Below, one piece after another: positions 51,415 through 59,640 of a stretch of 64,000 nt of DNA; within the stretch, counting starts at the first letter, position 1; each line of letters begins with the position of its first letter. The stretch is from TMP-7 sp038212445. Lineage in GTDB: Bacteria > Acidobacteriota > Terriglobia > Bryobacterales > Bryobacteraceae. The position numbers were made by a program, and so were the translations under genes. Under the pieces are notes generated by a model. The model saw only the letters and a list, made by a program, of their open reading frames with translations. It searched no databases and was not told where the DNA came from. The stretch spans positions 1 to 64,000 of the forward strand of contig JBBQUM010000038.1 in the NCBI GenBank assembly GCA_038212445.1, read 5' to 3'.

Positions 51415-52689
51415 ATGGCAACCGAACTTCCAGTTCACGAGGATCCGACGCTCGGTTCCATTCGTCGCCGCAGTCAGGGGTATCTGGGCTACCTGCTCTG
51501 GGTTCTCATGATCCTCGGGCTTCTGTGGCTTGCCAATACTGTTGTCTCGCTGCTTCAGCGCTGGATTGAGTTGCTGCGAAGCATTCGCAGTGCCGCAGGT
51601 TTTCAGCCGCCCGTCTCCGGGCCGGACTTCTGGCTACTTGGCGGGCTCGGCGCGTTGGTGTTGGTGGCGGCACTGCTCCTTATTTGGGCTTATGCTGCCT
51701 ACCGTACGGCGTGGACGCGCAGGCTTGGAGCCCTATGGGGTGGCGATTCACGACACACGCGCATCCTGAAGCCTCGGGCATTCGCGAGCGACGCGGTGCT
51801 CCAGAGCAAACTCGACTATCTTCACGCGCTCGTAAAGTCGTCCGGTTGGAATGCTGCGGCAATGGCTCCGTCCTCAAATGACCGGGCAGGGTACACCGCT
51901 GCCGCGGCGGGTGTGTTGAGCACCATCGAAATCGATATTGCGCATCGCGCCGTTACGGCGGGCCTGGTGATCGGCCTGAATCGCAATCCGTTGATCGACA
52001 GTCTCACCATCGTCGCCACCGCGTTCGAGTTGCAAATGCACGTCCTCACGCGGCTGGGGAAACGACCGTCTCCTGGTACCTGGATGGAGTTGATCAAGCG
52101 CTCAACCGCCAGCCTCTTCCTCAATAGCTACATCACGCGTGAAGATGCGCTCTATCTCAACCTTGCGATCCGCAAAGCTGCGCTAGGCATGGAGATGGCG
52201 GCCGACGCTGTTCAGAGTACGCTCGCCGACATCGACATCGACGAGATACTCGGACAATCGTCGATACCGGGACTCTCGGAATTGACCCACGTTGCTTCCG
52301 TCAGCATGAGCGTAGGCGCCTCTGGCATTCGCCACATCGGAAACTTCATCGAGCACACCTCGAACGACCTGCTGCAGGGGGTGATGGCTGGAGGTGTCCT
52401 TTACTATCACGGCATGGCGCTGGCAGCCGAATGCCTGGCGCTCGATGAGGCCCACCGCCGCAGTCCCGAGATGACGCGAACGATTTCGCAGGCGATGACG
52501 ATGGCTTGCACGCCGGCAGGACGCCTTCTCCGCGACCAGGTGAGGCGCATGCGGGAGTTTCTACGCGAGCGACGCCGGATGGTGTTCTCGGTTGCCAAGG
52601 AGAACGTATCGGGAATGGCGGGTAGAGTCCGGGATAAGGTGAAGAGCGTCGGTGAAAAGGCTACCGGCCTTTTTCGCCAATCGCCATGA
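51415..52689 (+). CDS. Membrane protein, possibly DUF697/YcjF-like
   Basis: The 424-residue protein has two membrane helices near the N-terminus (YLLWVLMILGLLWLANTVVSLL and FWLLGGLGALVLVAALLLIWAYAAY, about 20-95). A long helical body follows (GLVIGLNRNPLIDSLTIVATAFELQMHVLTRLGKRPSPG at about 185-225) and a basic coiled tail. The NPxxD-like segment resembles DUF697 proteins linked to YcjX/YcjF, but I am not certain of the assignment and no YcjX-type GTPase is nearby. It ends overlapping the convergent regulator gene by 29 bases. Confidence 0.6.
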   Translation: MATELPVHEDPTLGSIRRRSQGYLGYLLWVLMILGLLWLANTVVSLLQRWIELLRSIRSAAGFQPPVSGPDFWLLGGLGALVLVAALLLIWAYAAYRTAWTRRLGALWGGDSRHTRILKPRAFASDAVLQSKLDYLHALVKSSGWNAAAMAPSSNDRAGYTAAAAGVLSTIEIDIAHRAVTAGLVIGLNRNPLIDSLTIVATAFELQMHVLTRLGKRPSPGTWMELIKRSTASLFLNSYITREDALYLNLAIRKAALGMEMAADAVQSTLADIDIDEILGQSSIPGLSELTHVASVSMSVGASGIRHIGNFIEHTSNDLLQGVMAGGVLYYHGMALAAECLALDEAHRRSPEMTRTISQAMTMACTPAGRLLRDQVRRMREFLRERRRMVFSVAKENVSGMAGRVRDKVKSVGEKATGLFRQSP

Positions 52690-53593
52690 CCGTCTCAAAA
52701 TGCGGCGCTTCGGGTTCGCGATGCACCACTGAGAGTTCAACGCTCCGAAATCGGGACTTCTTGAGCAAATCCGCTAGCTCGACTTGAGAGAATCCCAGCC
52801 AGACGTCGGCGTACAGGTCGCGCGCCTCTTCAAGGTTGTGCTTCAGCAAGTCCATCACTACCACGCGACCGCCGGGCTTCAGAATCCGCCAAGCCTCATC
52901 CAGCGCTTTCTGCGGGTGCAGGGCGTGGTGCAGACTCTGGTGAAGCAGAGCAAGGTCGGCCTCGCCGGCAGTAAGCGGCAGTTCCTCGAGATCGCCAAGA
53001 CGGTATTCGAGATTCTTTACTCCGTGAGTCTTGGCTACGCCCGCCCCGTACTCCACCATTTTTTCTGAACTGTCGACCGCGATGACAAGCTCAGCGCGCT
53101 GCGCCAATAGCAACGCGAGCGTTCCTTCGCCCGCGCCAAGATCGGCGATCACCATGGGCGGCATCAGGCGCAGCACCATTTCCGCGAGGCCCTGCCAGCT
53201 GCGTCCGGGTACGTAGTTCCGCCCAAAGCGTCCAGCGAGTTCGTCGAAGTACGTCCGTAATTTATCCTTGCGTTTTCGCAGGACCATGCGAAGTCCTTCG
53301 TCGTCCGCCGCCACGGCCTGAATCTCATCGCCGGCGTGCTTCAGGGTCTCGATCAGGGTCGCCTTGAGCCCAGTTGGACCCGTCATCTTATACAGACTTT
53401 TCTGGCCCGCCTTACGTACCTCAACCATCCCCGCCTGCTTCAGTTGCGACAGGGCCATCGAGATCCGGCTCTGGCCCATGCCTAGTACTTCCTGCAGTTC
53501 GGCGACGCTTAATTCCTCTTTTGAAAGGAGGCGAAGGATTCTGACGCGGCCTTCATCGCCAAGCAAACGCAGTGCTTTTAGAAATCCCGCCAT
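52661..53593 (-). CDS. ArsR-family regulator fused to a SAM-dependent methyltransferase (SahR-like)
   Basis: The 310-residue protein has an ArsR winged helix (ALRLLGDEGRVRILRLLSKEELSVAELQEVLGMGQSRISMALSQL, about 5-50) and a class I methyltransferase domain (VIADLGAGEGTLALLLAQR near 150-170, then ILKPGGRVVVMDLLKH). ATG 53593 is chosen over the TTG two codons earlier. ArsR-methyltransferase fusions beside ahcY or metF are known as SahR-type regulators of the SAM/SAH cycle. The divergent ahcY neighbour strongly supports that reading. Confidence 0.85.
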   Translation of the reverse strand: MAGFLKALRLLGDEGRVRILRLLSKEELSVAELQEVLGMGQSRISMALSQLKQAGMVEVRKAGQKSLYKMTGPTGLKATLIETLKHAGDEIQAVAADDEGLRMVLRKRKDKLRTYFDELAGRFGRNYVPGRSWQGLAEMVLRLMPPMVIADLGAGEGTLALLLAQRAELVIAVDSSEKMVEYGAGVAKTHGVKNLEYRLGDLEELPLTAGEADLALLHQSLHHALHPQKALDEAWRILKPGGRVVVMDLLKHNLEEARDLYADVWLGFSQVELADLLKKSRFRSVELSVVHREPEAPHFETVMAIGEKGR

Positions 53594-53632
53594 TGACAAC
53601 TGTAGTCTATCAAAAAATCATGATTACTTGAT
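53593..53632. promoter_or_regulatory. Operator and promoter between the ArsR-type regulator and ahcY
   Basis: A 24-base imperfect palindrome (53609-53632) has outer arms ATCAA/TTGAT and a perfect core AATCATGATT. On the plus strand TTGACA (53593-53598), 17 bases and AATCAT (53616-53621, 4 of 6 to consensus) form a promoter whose -10 lies inside the palindrome. Binding there would block ahcY transcription and probably the regulator itself. Confidence 0.65.
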
Positions 53633-53671
53633 GGAACATTTATGCTATTCTCGTACTGGAGCAAACATTCC

Positions 53672-55102
53672 ATGAGCACTGTCCTCTCAAAACCTGTCGC
53701 GACGGAATATAAAGTTGCCGACATCGCGCTGGCCGACTGGGGCCGGAAAGAAATTTCCATCGCCGAGCATGAGATGCCCGGCCTGATGGCGATCCGCAAC
53801 AAGCATGCGAAGGCGAAGCCGCTCGCCGGCGTTCGCATCACCGGTTCGCTGCACATGACGATTCAAACCGCGGTGTTGATCGAGACACTGGTGGAACTCG
53901 GCGCTACCGTGCGTTGGGCTAGCTGCAACATCTTCTCGACGCAGGACCACGCAGCAGCGGCGATTGCCGCCACGGGCGTTCCAGTGTTCGCCTGGAAAGG
54001 CGAAACGCTCGAAGAATACTGGGAATGCACTTTTAAGGCGATCAGCCACGCTGATGGCACGGGACCGGAACTGGTGGTTGACGACGGCGGCGACGTAACG
54101 CTGCTGATCCACAAGGGCTACGAGCTTGAGAACGGCGCGGACTGGGTAAATAGCGCGTCGGGCAGCCACGAAGAGAAGGTGATCAAAGACCTTCTGAAGA
54201 AGATCAACGCTGAGAATCCCAAGTACTGGCACAATCTCGTAAAGGCTTGGCGCGGCGTCTCCGAGGAGACCACAACTGGCGTTCACCGCCTCTACAAGAT
54301 GCAGCAGGAAGGTGCGCTGCTGGTTCCCGCCATCAATGTCAACGACTCCGTCACGAAGTCGAAGTTCGACAATCTGTACGGCTGCCGCGAGTCGCTCGCC
54401 GACGGCATCAAGCGCGCCACCGACGTCATGATGGCCGGCAAAGTTGCGGTAATCTGCGGCTACGGCGATGTGGGCAAGGGCTCGGCACAGTCGTTGCGTG
54501 GTATGGGAGCGCGTGTCATCGTCACTGAGATCGATCCGATCAATGCTCTGCAGGCTGCGATGGAAGGGTATCAGGTTGCGCCGATTGAAGACACGCTCGG
54601 CCTCGGCGATATCTACGTCACCTGCACCGGCAACGTCGACATCATCACGCTCGATCACATGAAGCACATGAAGGATCAGGCGATTGTCTGCAACATCGGG
54701 CACTTCGACAACGAGATCCAGGTGGATCCGCTAAACACTGAGCCTGGCGTCAAGAAGACGAACATCAAGCCGCAGGTGGATAAGTACACGTTCCCGGACG
54801 GTCACGAAATCTTCCTTCTTGCAGAAGGACGACTGGTGAACCTTGGTTGCGCTACCGGCCATCCGAGCTTCGTCATGTCGAATAGCTTTGCCAATCAGAC
54901 CCTGGCCCAGCTCGATCTGTGGAAGAACAAAGACAGCTACAAAGTGGCGGTCTATACGTTGCCGAAGCACCTCGATGAGGAAGTGGCACGGCTCCACCTC
55001 GATAAGATCGGCGCGAAGTTGACCACACTGAGCAAGGCGCAGGCCGACTACATCGGTGTCCCGGTGGAAGGCCCGTATAAGCCTGACACCTACCGCTACT
55101 AA
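53672..55102 (+). CDS. ahcY: Adenosylhomocysteinase (SAH hydrolase)
   Basis: From ATG 53672 the protein has 476 residues, the long bacterial form with the insert near residues 150-190. Conserved parts are MPGLMAIR, SLHMTIQTAVLIETL, SCNIFSTQDHAAAAIA, the NAD loop CGYGDVGKGSAQ near 263 and the closing PYKPDTYRY. It splits S-adenosylhomocysteine to adenosine and homocysteine. GGAG lies ten bases before the ATG. A terminator follows at 55131. Confidence 0.97.
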   Translation: MSTVLSKPVATEYKVADIALADWGRKEISIAEHEMPGLMAIRNKHAKAKPLAGVRITGSLHMTIQTAVLIETLVELGATVRWASCNIFSTQDHAAAAIAATGVPVFAWKGETLEEYWECTFKAISHADGTGPELVVDDGGDVTLLIHKGYELENGADWVNSASGSHEEKVIKDLLKKINAENPKYWHNLVKAWRGVSEETTTGVHRLYKMQQEGALLVPAINVNDSVTKSKFDNLYGCRESLADGIKRATDVMMAGKVAVICGYGDVGKGSAQSLRGMGARVIVTEIDPINALQAAMEGYQVAPIEDTLGLGDIYVTCTGNVDIITLDHMKHMKDQAIVCNIGHFDNEIQVDPLNTEPGVKKTNIKPQVDKYTFPDGHEIFLLAEGRLVNLGCATGHPSFVMSNSFANQTLAQLDLWKNKDSYKVAVYTLPKHLDEEVARLHLDKIGAKLTTLSKAQADYIGVPVEGPYKPDTYRY

Positions 55103-55130
55103 AGCAGCACGTTTTTAATCTCCGAACTAT

Positions 55131-55165
55131 GAGCCGGCCCCGCAAGGGAGTCCGGCTCTTTTTTT
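55131..55165 (+). terminator. Rho-independent terminator after ahcY
   Basis: GAGCCGG (55131-55137) pairs with CCGGCTC (55152-55158) and is followed by seven T residues. It lies 28 bases after the ahcY stop and 24 bases before the next start, separating ahcY from the aldo/keto reductase gene. Confidence 0.9.
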
Positions 55166-55188
55166 CGATCGTCTGCGAAAATCAGATC

Positions 55189-56085
55189 ATGGAAAAACGA
55201 ACGCTTGGGCGGACGGGCATGAGCATCACCGTGCTGGGATTTGGGGGAGCCGAAATCGGCTTCGAGAACGTACCGTACGAGCGCGTTGAGATTCTGCTCA
55301 ACAGCGCCCTCGACGCCGGACTCAACGTCGTTGATACGGCGGAATGCTACCCGGGCAGCGAGGAGATGATCGGCCGCGCCATCGGTTCGCGCCGACGCGA
55401 GTACTTCCTGTTCACGAAATGTGGACACGCGTCGGGCTTTGACGCGCCCGACTGGGACATCAAGATGCTGGCCTCCCAGATTGATCGCAGTCTTCAGCGC
55501 CTCAAAGTGGACCACGTGGACCTGCTGCAACTCCACACCTGTTCGGAGGATTTGCTGAAGAAGGGCGAAGTAATCGAAGTCCTGCAGGCGGCGCGCGATG
55601 CCGGAAAGACGAGATTTATTGGCTACAGCGGCGACAGTCGCGCGGCGCGTTACGCGATTGAGTGCGGAGCGTTCGATACGCTCCAAACCTCAGCCAGCAT
55701 AGCGGACCAGGAGTGCATTGACCTCACGCTCCCGCTTGCGGCGGAGCGGGGAATGGGAGTTATTGCCAAGCGTCCGATCGCGAATGCCGCCTGGAAAACG
55801 GGCAAACAGCCCGCTAGCGAGTATCACCACGAATACTGGCGGCGGCTCCAGAAATTGGCGTACGGCTTTCTCTCCGGCGATTTAGAGGATGCGATTTCGA
55901 CGGCCTTGCGCTTCACGCTGGCTCAGCCGGCGGTCACCACGGCCATCGTTGGAACAACCAAGCCGGAGCGCTGGTCAGCCAATGCGCGCCTGCTGGATGA
56001 CGGTCCATTGGACGCCGCGCGTCTTGCGGAAATCAGGAAACGCTGGTTGGAGGTCACAGAAAACGATTGGACTGGCCAAACCTGA
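55189..56085 (+). CDS. Aldo/keto reductase
   Basis: ATG 55189 gives 298 residues starting KRTLGRTGMSITVLGFGGAEIG. The AKR barrel is recognised by LNVVDTAECYPGSEEMIGRAI (catalytic Asp and Tyr), the lysine in FLFTKCGHAS and the HVDLLQLHTC segment. The cofactor end GTTKPERW is family-like. NADPH-dependent carbonyl reduction is expected; substrate unknown. It stands alone between a terminator and the convergent response regulator. Confidence 0.87.
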   Translation: MEKRTLGRTGMSITVLGFGGAEIGFENVPYERVEILLNSALDAGLNVVDTAECYPGSEEMIGRAIGSRRREYFLFTKCGHASGFDAPDWDIKMLASQIDRSLQRLKVDHVDLLQLHTCSEDLLKKGEVIEVLQAARDAGKTRFIGYSGDSRAARYAIECGAFDTLQTSASIADQECIDLTLPLAAERGMGVIAKRPIANAAWKTGKQPASEYHHEYWRRLQKLAYGFLSGDLEDAISTALRFTLAQPAVTTAIVGTTKPERWSANARLLDDGPLDAARLAEIRKRWLEVTENDWTGQT

Positions 56086-56091
56086 GAAGCC

Positions 56092-56538
56092 TTAGCCTAC
56101 TGCTGTGGTCCGAGCCTGAATCGGCCGATTGCAGAGGTCGATTAGTTCTCGAGCCAACGTTAGCACGTCATCCCAGTCGCACGGCTTGATTCGATAGAGG
56201 TCGGCGCCCAGATTGTGAACTTCGTTCTTCTCGCCGGGCGACGCCAGGTTTGTCAGAATCGCCACCCGAACATGTGCGAGGGCGCTGGTTCGGATTTCGC
56301 GGAGAATCGTTACTCCGTCGTAGCGTGGCAGATGCAGGTCAAGAATGAACAGGCATGGTTCGGGCTCAACTCCTCCGCAGTGTTCCCGGAGGAATCGCAG
56401 GGCAGCCTCGCCGTCGGTGTGAACCTCCAACGTATAGGGCTCTTCTTGGGCGTTAAGCGCGTACCTCAACAGCAGGGTGTCTGCCGGATTGTCCTCCACT
56501 AAAACGAGTTTGTGGGGGCTCTTTGCTTTTTCTGACAT
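56092..56538 (-). CDS. Stand-alone response regulator (CheY-like receiver)
   Basis: The 148-residue product (ATG 56538) is a single receiver domain of the Rcp1 type: VLVEDNPADTLLLRYAL with the acidic pair, phosphoacceptor Asp in LFILDLHLPRYDG, Thr in AILTNLASPGE and Lys in YRIKPCDW. No output domain or histidine kinase is adjacent, so it probably answers a kinase elsewhere. Confidence 0.88.
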   Translation of the reverse strand: MSEKAKSPHKLVLVEDNPADTLLLRYALNAQEEPYTLEVHTDGEAALRFLREHCGGVEPEPCLFILDLHLPRYDGVTILREIRTSALAHVRVAILTNLASPGEKNEVHNLGADLYRIKPCDWDDVLTLARELIDLCNRPIQARTTAVG

Positions 56539-56555
56539 ACGTCCTAATAACTTCC

Positions 56556-56792
56556 TCACACCTTTGCGAGAGTACGACTCGGCTTAGTTGGGATCGCGGG
56601 ATCTCCGTTCAATTGTAAACCAGCGCGTACCACTCTACTAATGGCAGTCGTTGCAAGTGCGGAATTTCCATGGCAAACGGCGCAAACAGAGTTCTTTGGG
56701 GTGATCTCCCTGCCGGTGTTCAGGCCAAGTTCTGCCTCTGCGTGTTACGTGACAGCCACCGCAGAAGAAGGCAAGCCAATGACGGCTTCATT
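56556..56792 (-). pseudogene. Broken c-type cytochrome gene behind the dehydrogenase
   Basis: The ATG overlaps the TGA of the dehydrogenase (56792 region) and begins MKPSLACLLL. A frame change is then needed to read CGGCHVT (56763-56743), and another to read LGLNTGREITPKNSVCAVCHGNSALATTAI (CxxCH codons at 56684-56670). That frame runs to a stop at 56556-56558. Two heme sites in different frames over about 240 bases point to a frameshifted multi-heme cytochrome fragment. Confidence 0.55.
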
Positions 56793-57951
56793 TGTGATTG
56801 TAGGAAATCCGCCAAACGCGCTGGCCGCCGTCGTCGCTCACCAGGAGACTGCCATCCTTCAGTTGCAGCACTCCCACTGGACGCCCCCAGACTTCCTTCT
56901 GATCCGGCGCCAGCATCCAACCGCTCATGAAGTCCATTGGGGGACCCGCCGGCTTTCCTTTTTTGAACGGAACGAAGGCCACGGAATAGCCGAGCCGCAA
57001 CGATCGATTCGATGAGCCGTGATACGCGAGGAACGCTCCGCCCCTGTACTCTGCCGGGAAAGCCTTGCCGTCATAGAACGCGAAGTCGAGCACCGCGGCG
57101 TGCGGCGGCAGCACGACATCCGGGACGATTGTATTCGCCACCAAATCGGCCCGCTGACCCTTTGCGCGGGGATCTTCGTGCGGCCCGACGTAGGCGTACG
57201 GCCAGCCGTAGAAGCCACCCTTCTTGATGTGCGTGAAGTAATCCGGCACCAGATCGTCGCCCACGTGGTCGCGCTCCTGCACCGACGTCCACAGTTCACC
57301 CGATTCCGGATTGAACCTCAAGCCCACAGGATTTCGCGTACCCGAAGCCACCAACTCGGCACCGCTGCCGTCCGCGTTGTACCGCGAAATCGCGGCGCGA
57401 TTTTCCGGGTCGCCGAACACGTGGTCGCCGCTCGAGCCGATTCCGACATAGAGCTTCGATCCTTTCGCATCGAATTGCAGGGACCGGGTCCAGTGACCCT
57501 TGTCGTACCCTTTCAACGCGATGATCTCCTCGCCGGCGTCGGCTGTCAACGTTTGGCTGTTGTACTTATACCGCTTGATCGAAGTGGGCTCTCCGACATA
57601 CAGGTAGCCGTTCCAGAGCGCCATCCCAAACGGCCGGTCCAATCCCTCCAGGACTTTCTTCCTCGTTTTTCCGCCATCCGTTAGGGCCGTCACCGTTCCT
57701 TTCGCGGTGCTCTCGGTCACCAGGACCTCTCCCGAGGGTCCCTGTATCATGTACCGCGGCTTCTGAAATCCCGCGGCGTATTCCTCTGCGCTGAACCCGG
57801 GCGGCAGGGTCAGTTTTGCGGCGTCCGGCTTGGCAATGATCTTCGGCGGGTTCGCGGCGTCGGGCGTCGCAAAGGGTTGAGGCAGTTCCGGTGCCTTCTG
57901 AGCGAACGTTGAGCAGACTGCGAGCGCAAGCAGAAAAACAGGTTTCATCAT
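56788..57951 (-). CDS. Secreted sorbosone-dehydrogenase-type PQQ-dependent sugar dehydrogenase
   Basis: The 387-residue protein has a signal peptide (MMKPVFLLALAVCSTFAQ). Its six-blade propeller shows LPPGFSAEEYAAGFQKPRYM, DRPFGMALWNGYLYVGE, SLQFDAKGSKLYVGIGSSGDH and ASGTRNPVGLRFNPESGELW, ending with the usual LVSDDGGQRVWRI. Members oxidise aldoses or sorbosone outside the cytoplasm and hand electrons to a cytochrome. The expected cytochrome gene lies directly downstream but is broken. Confidence 0.86.
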   Translation of the reverse strand: MMKPVFLLALAVCSTFAQKAPELPQPFATPDAANPPKIIAKPDAAKLTLPPGFSAEEYAAGFQKPRYMIQGPSGEVLVTESTAKGTVTALTDGGKTRKKVLEGLDRPFGMALWNGYLYVGEPTSIKRYKYNSQTLTADAGEEIIALKGYDKGHWTRSLQFDAKGSKLYVGIGSSGDHVFGDPENRAAISRYNADGSGAELVASGTRNPVGLRFNPESGELWTSVQERDHVGDDLVPDYFTHIKKGGFYGWPYAYVGPHEDPRAKGQRADLVANTIVPDVVLPPHAAVLDFAFYDGKAFPAEYRGGAFLAYHGSSNRSLRLGYSVAFVPFKKGKPAGPPMDFMSGWMLAPDQKEVWGRPVGVLQLKDGSLLVSDDGGQRVWRISYNHK

Positions 57952-57981
57952 CAGGTGGAAACCAGTTTATCCCGAGTCGGG

Positions 57982-58458
57982 TCAGCGCTGTTCGGATACT
58001 GAGCGGTCGGCCAGTTCACCGAGAATCGGGAGGCGGTAGGTCTCGCCATGTGCCGTCTTGATGATCATGAAGATCCAGGCTCCCAGCACCGCCACCTTCA
58101 ACAGTTTTGGCAGCAGGCCGAACCCGAAGGCATGGGGGAAGGGAAGGAAGAACGTCGCGCCCAGCACCCAGTCGACGAGCAGCCACGCCACGAATAGGTA
58201 CAATCCCTGAAATGCGTTGAAGCGGGTCGCCGAATCCTGCCGGAAGCGTGCTGACGCCAACACCACAATTGCCCAGATCCAGCCGCAGATTGGAATGTAG
58301 CAAAGCAGGGACGCGGTGCGATTGTTCACTCCGCTGAGAAAGTCCGCGTTCGGCGCGGCGGATGCCGTTGCCGTCGCATTCGGCTGGACGGTCCCGCACT
58401 TGGCGCAGAACTGGTCTACCGGTCGAACTTCGGTCCCGCATTGGTTGCAGTAAGGCAT
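57982..58458 (-). CDS. Zinc-ribbon membrane protein with DUF4870-like helices
   Basis: The 158-residue protein begins with a double-CxxC zinc ribbon (YCNQCGTEVRPVDQFCAKCG), then a short linker. Three to four membrane helices follow (ASLLCYIPICGWIWAIVVLAS, FNAFQGLYLFVAWLLVDWVLG, LLKVAVLGAWIFMIIKTAHG) in the DUF4870 pattern. The function is unknown. Confidence 0.78.
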   Translation of the reverse strand: MPYCNQCGTEVRPVDQFCAKCGTVQPNATATASAAPNADFLSGVNNRTASLLCYIPICGWIWAIVVLASARFRQDSATRFNAFQGLYLFVAWLLVDWVLGATFFLPFPHAFGFGLLPKLLKVAVLGAWIFMIIKTAHGETYRLPILGELADRSVSEQR

Positions 58459-58607
58459 CTTCCAGCGCTCTCGTTACTAAATACGTTACGCCTGCCGCCA
58501 TTGTTCCGGCAAATCCAGGCCGACGGTCGTCGTGACTTCTATGCTCGGTCATCTGCGGGCCAGCGTCAATGTCTCGCCTGAAAAGGTCTGTGATAGTCTC
58601 GATACCA

Positions 58608-59612
58608 ATGCGCACCTTGTACGGCGTTTTCCTGACTGTCGCTTTGGCTATTACGGCAAATGCCGCGAAGACCCTCGAACTGTACTTCATCGACGTGGAG
58701 GGTGGCCAGGCAACTCTGATTGTGGGACCGTCTGGCGAGAGCATGCTGGTGGATACCGGGTGGCCCGGTTACGGAGCGCGAGACGCCCTCAGAATCGTCG
58801 CCGCCGCCAAAAAAGCCCACGTGAAAAAGCTCGACTACGTCTTCATCACGCACTTCCATCGCGACCATGTTGGCGGGGTTCAGGGCGTTGCCGAGCGCTT
58901 TACGGTAGGCACCTACCTGGATCACGGTTCGAATATCGAAAACGACAAAGGCGCTAAGGAACTGAATGCGCTCTACGAGAAAGCGATCCAGACTTCCAAG
59001 CACACGGTGCTTAAGGCGGGCGACAACATCCCGATGAAGGGGGTGGATATTCGCGTGGTGCAGTCGAACGGCGACCCTATCGCGACGCCTCTCAGCGGCG
59101 CCGGCAAGCCCAATCCGGCTTGCTCCGGCGTGTCGCGCAAAGAGGACGATCCCAGCGAAAACGCTCGTTCAGCGGGCTTTATCTTGACTTATGGATCGTT
59201 CCGCTTCGCCGATTTGGGCGACCTGACCTGGAATAAGGAACTCGGACTAGCCTGCCCGAACGACCTGCTTGGACCCGTCAGCCTCTACCTCACAACCCAC
59301 CACGGGCTCGACGCTTCCAACGCTCCGCCGCTCGTCGCAGCACTCCATCCCAAGGTCGCGATCATGAACAATGGAGCACGCAAGGGCGGTTCGCCCGCGG
59401 CCTGGCAGGTGATCCGCTCATCGCCGGGGCTCGAGGATCTCTGGCAGCTCCACTTTGCCGTGGCTGGTGGCAAGGAAACAAATTCGCCGGACACTTTCCT
59501 AGCCAATATCGATGACGCCTGCGAAGGAAAGTGGATTCACGTGTCAGTCCAGCCCGGCGGCGAATTCACGGTCACCAACTCACGGAACAAGTACTCAAAG
59601 ACCTATCGCTAG
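58608..59612 (+). CDS. Secreted ComEC/Rec2-type metallo-beta-lactamase-fold hydrolase
   Basis: ATG 58608 gives 334 residues with a signal peptide (RTLYGVFLTVALAITANA). The metal site reads THFHRDHVGG (HxHxDH), preceded by DVEGGQATLIVGPSGESMLVDTGWPG as in the soluble hydrolase domain of ComEC. The third ligand is probably the aspartate or histidine around LTTHHGLDASN. No membrane channel part is present, so DNA uptake is not implied. It may be a phosphodiesterase, nuclease or lactonase. Confidence 0.83.
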   Translation: MRTLYGVFLTVALAITANAAKTLELYFIDVEGGQATLIVGPSGESMLVDTGWPGYGARDALRIVAAAKKAHVKKLDYVFITHFHRDHVGGVQGVAERFTVGTYLDHGSNIENDKGAKELNALYEKAIQTSKHTVLKAGDNIPMKGVDIRVVQSNGDPIATPLSGAGKPNPACSGVSRKEDDPSENARSAGFILTYGSFRFADLGDLTWNKELGLACPNDLLGPVSLYLTTHHGLDASNAPPLVAALHPKVAIMNNGARKGGSPAAWQVIRSSPGLEDLWQLHFAVAGGKETNSPDTFLANIDDACEGKWIHVSVQPGGEFTVTNSRNKYSKTYR

Positions 59613-59640
59613 TGTTCGATGCGCTATGATGCTTTGAAAC

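Noticed and set aside
56641..57015. 124-codon plus-strand frame at the end of the sugar dehydrogenase
   Set aside because: It is antisense to the dehydrogenase C-terminus and to the heme-motif remnant, which explain the region better.
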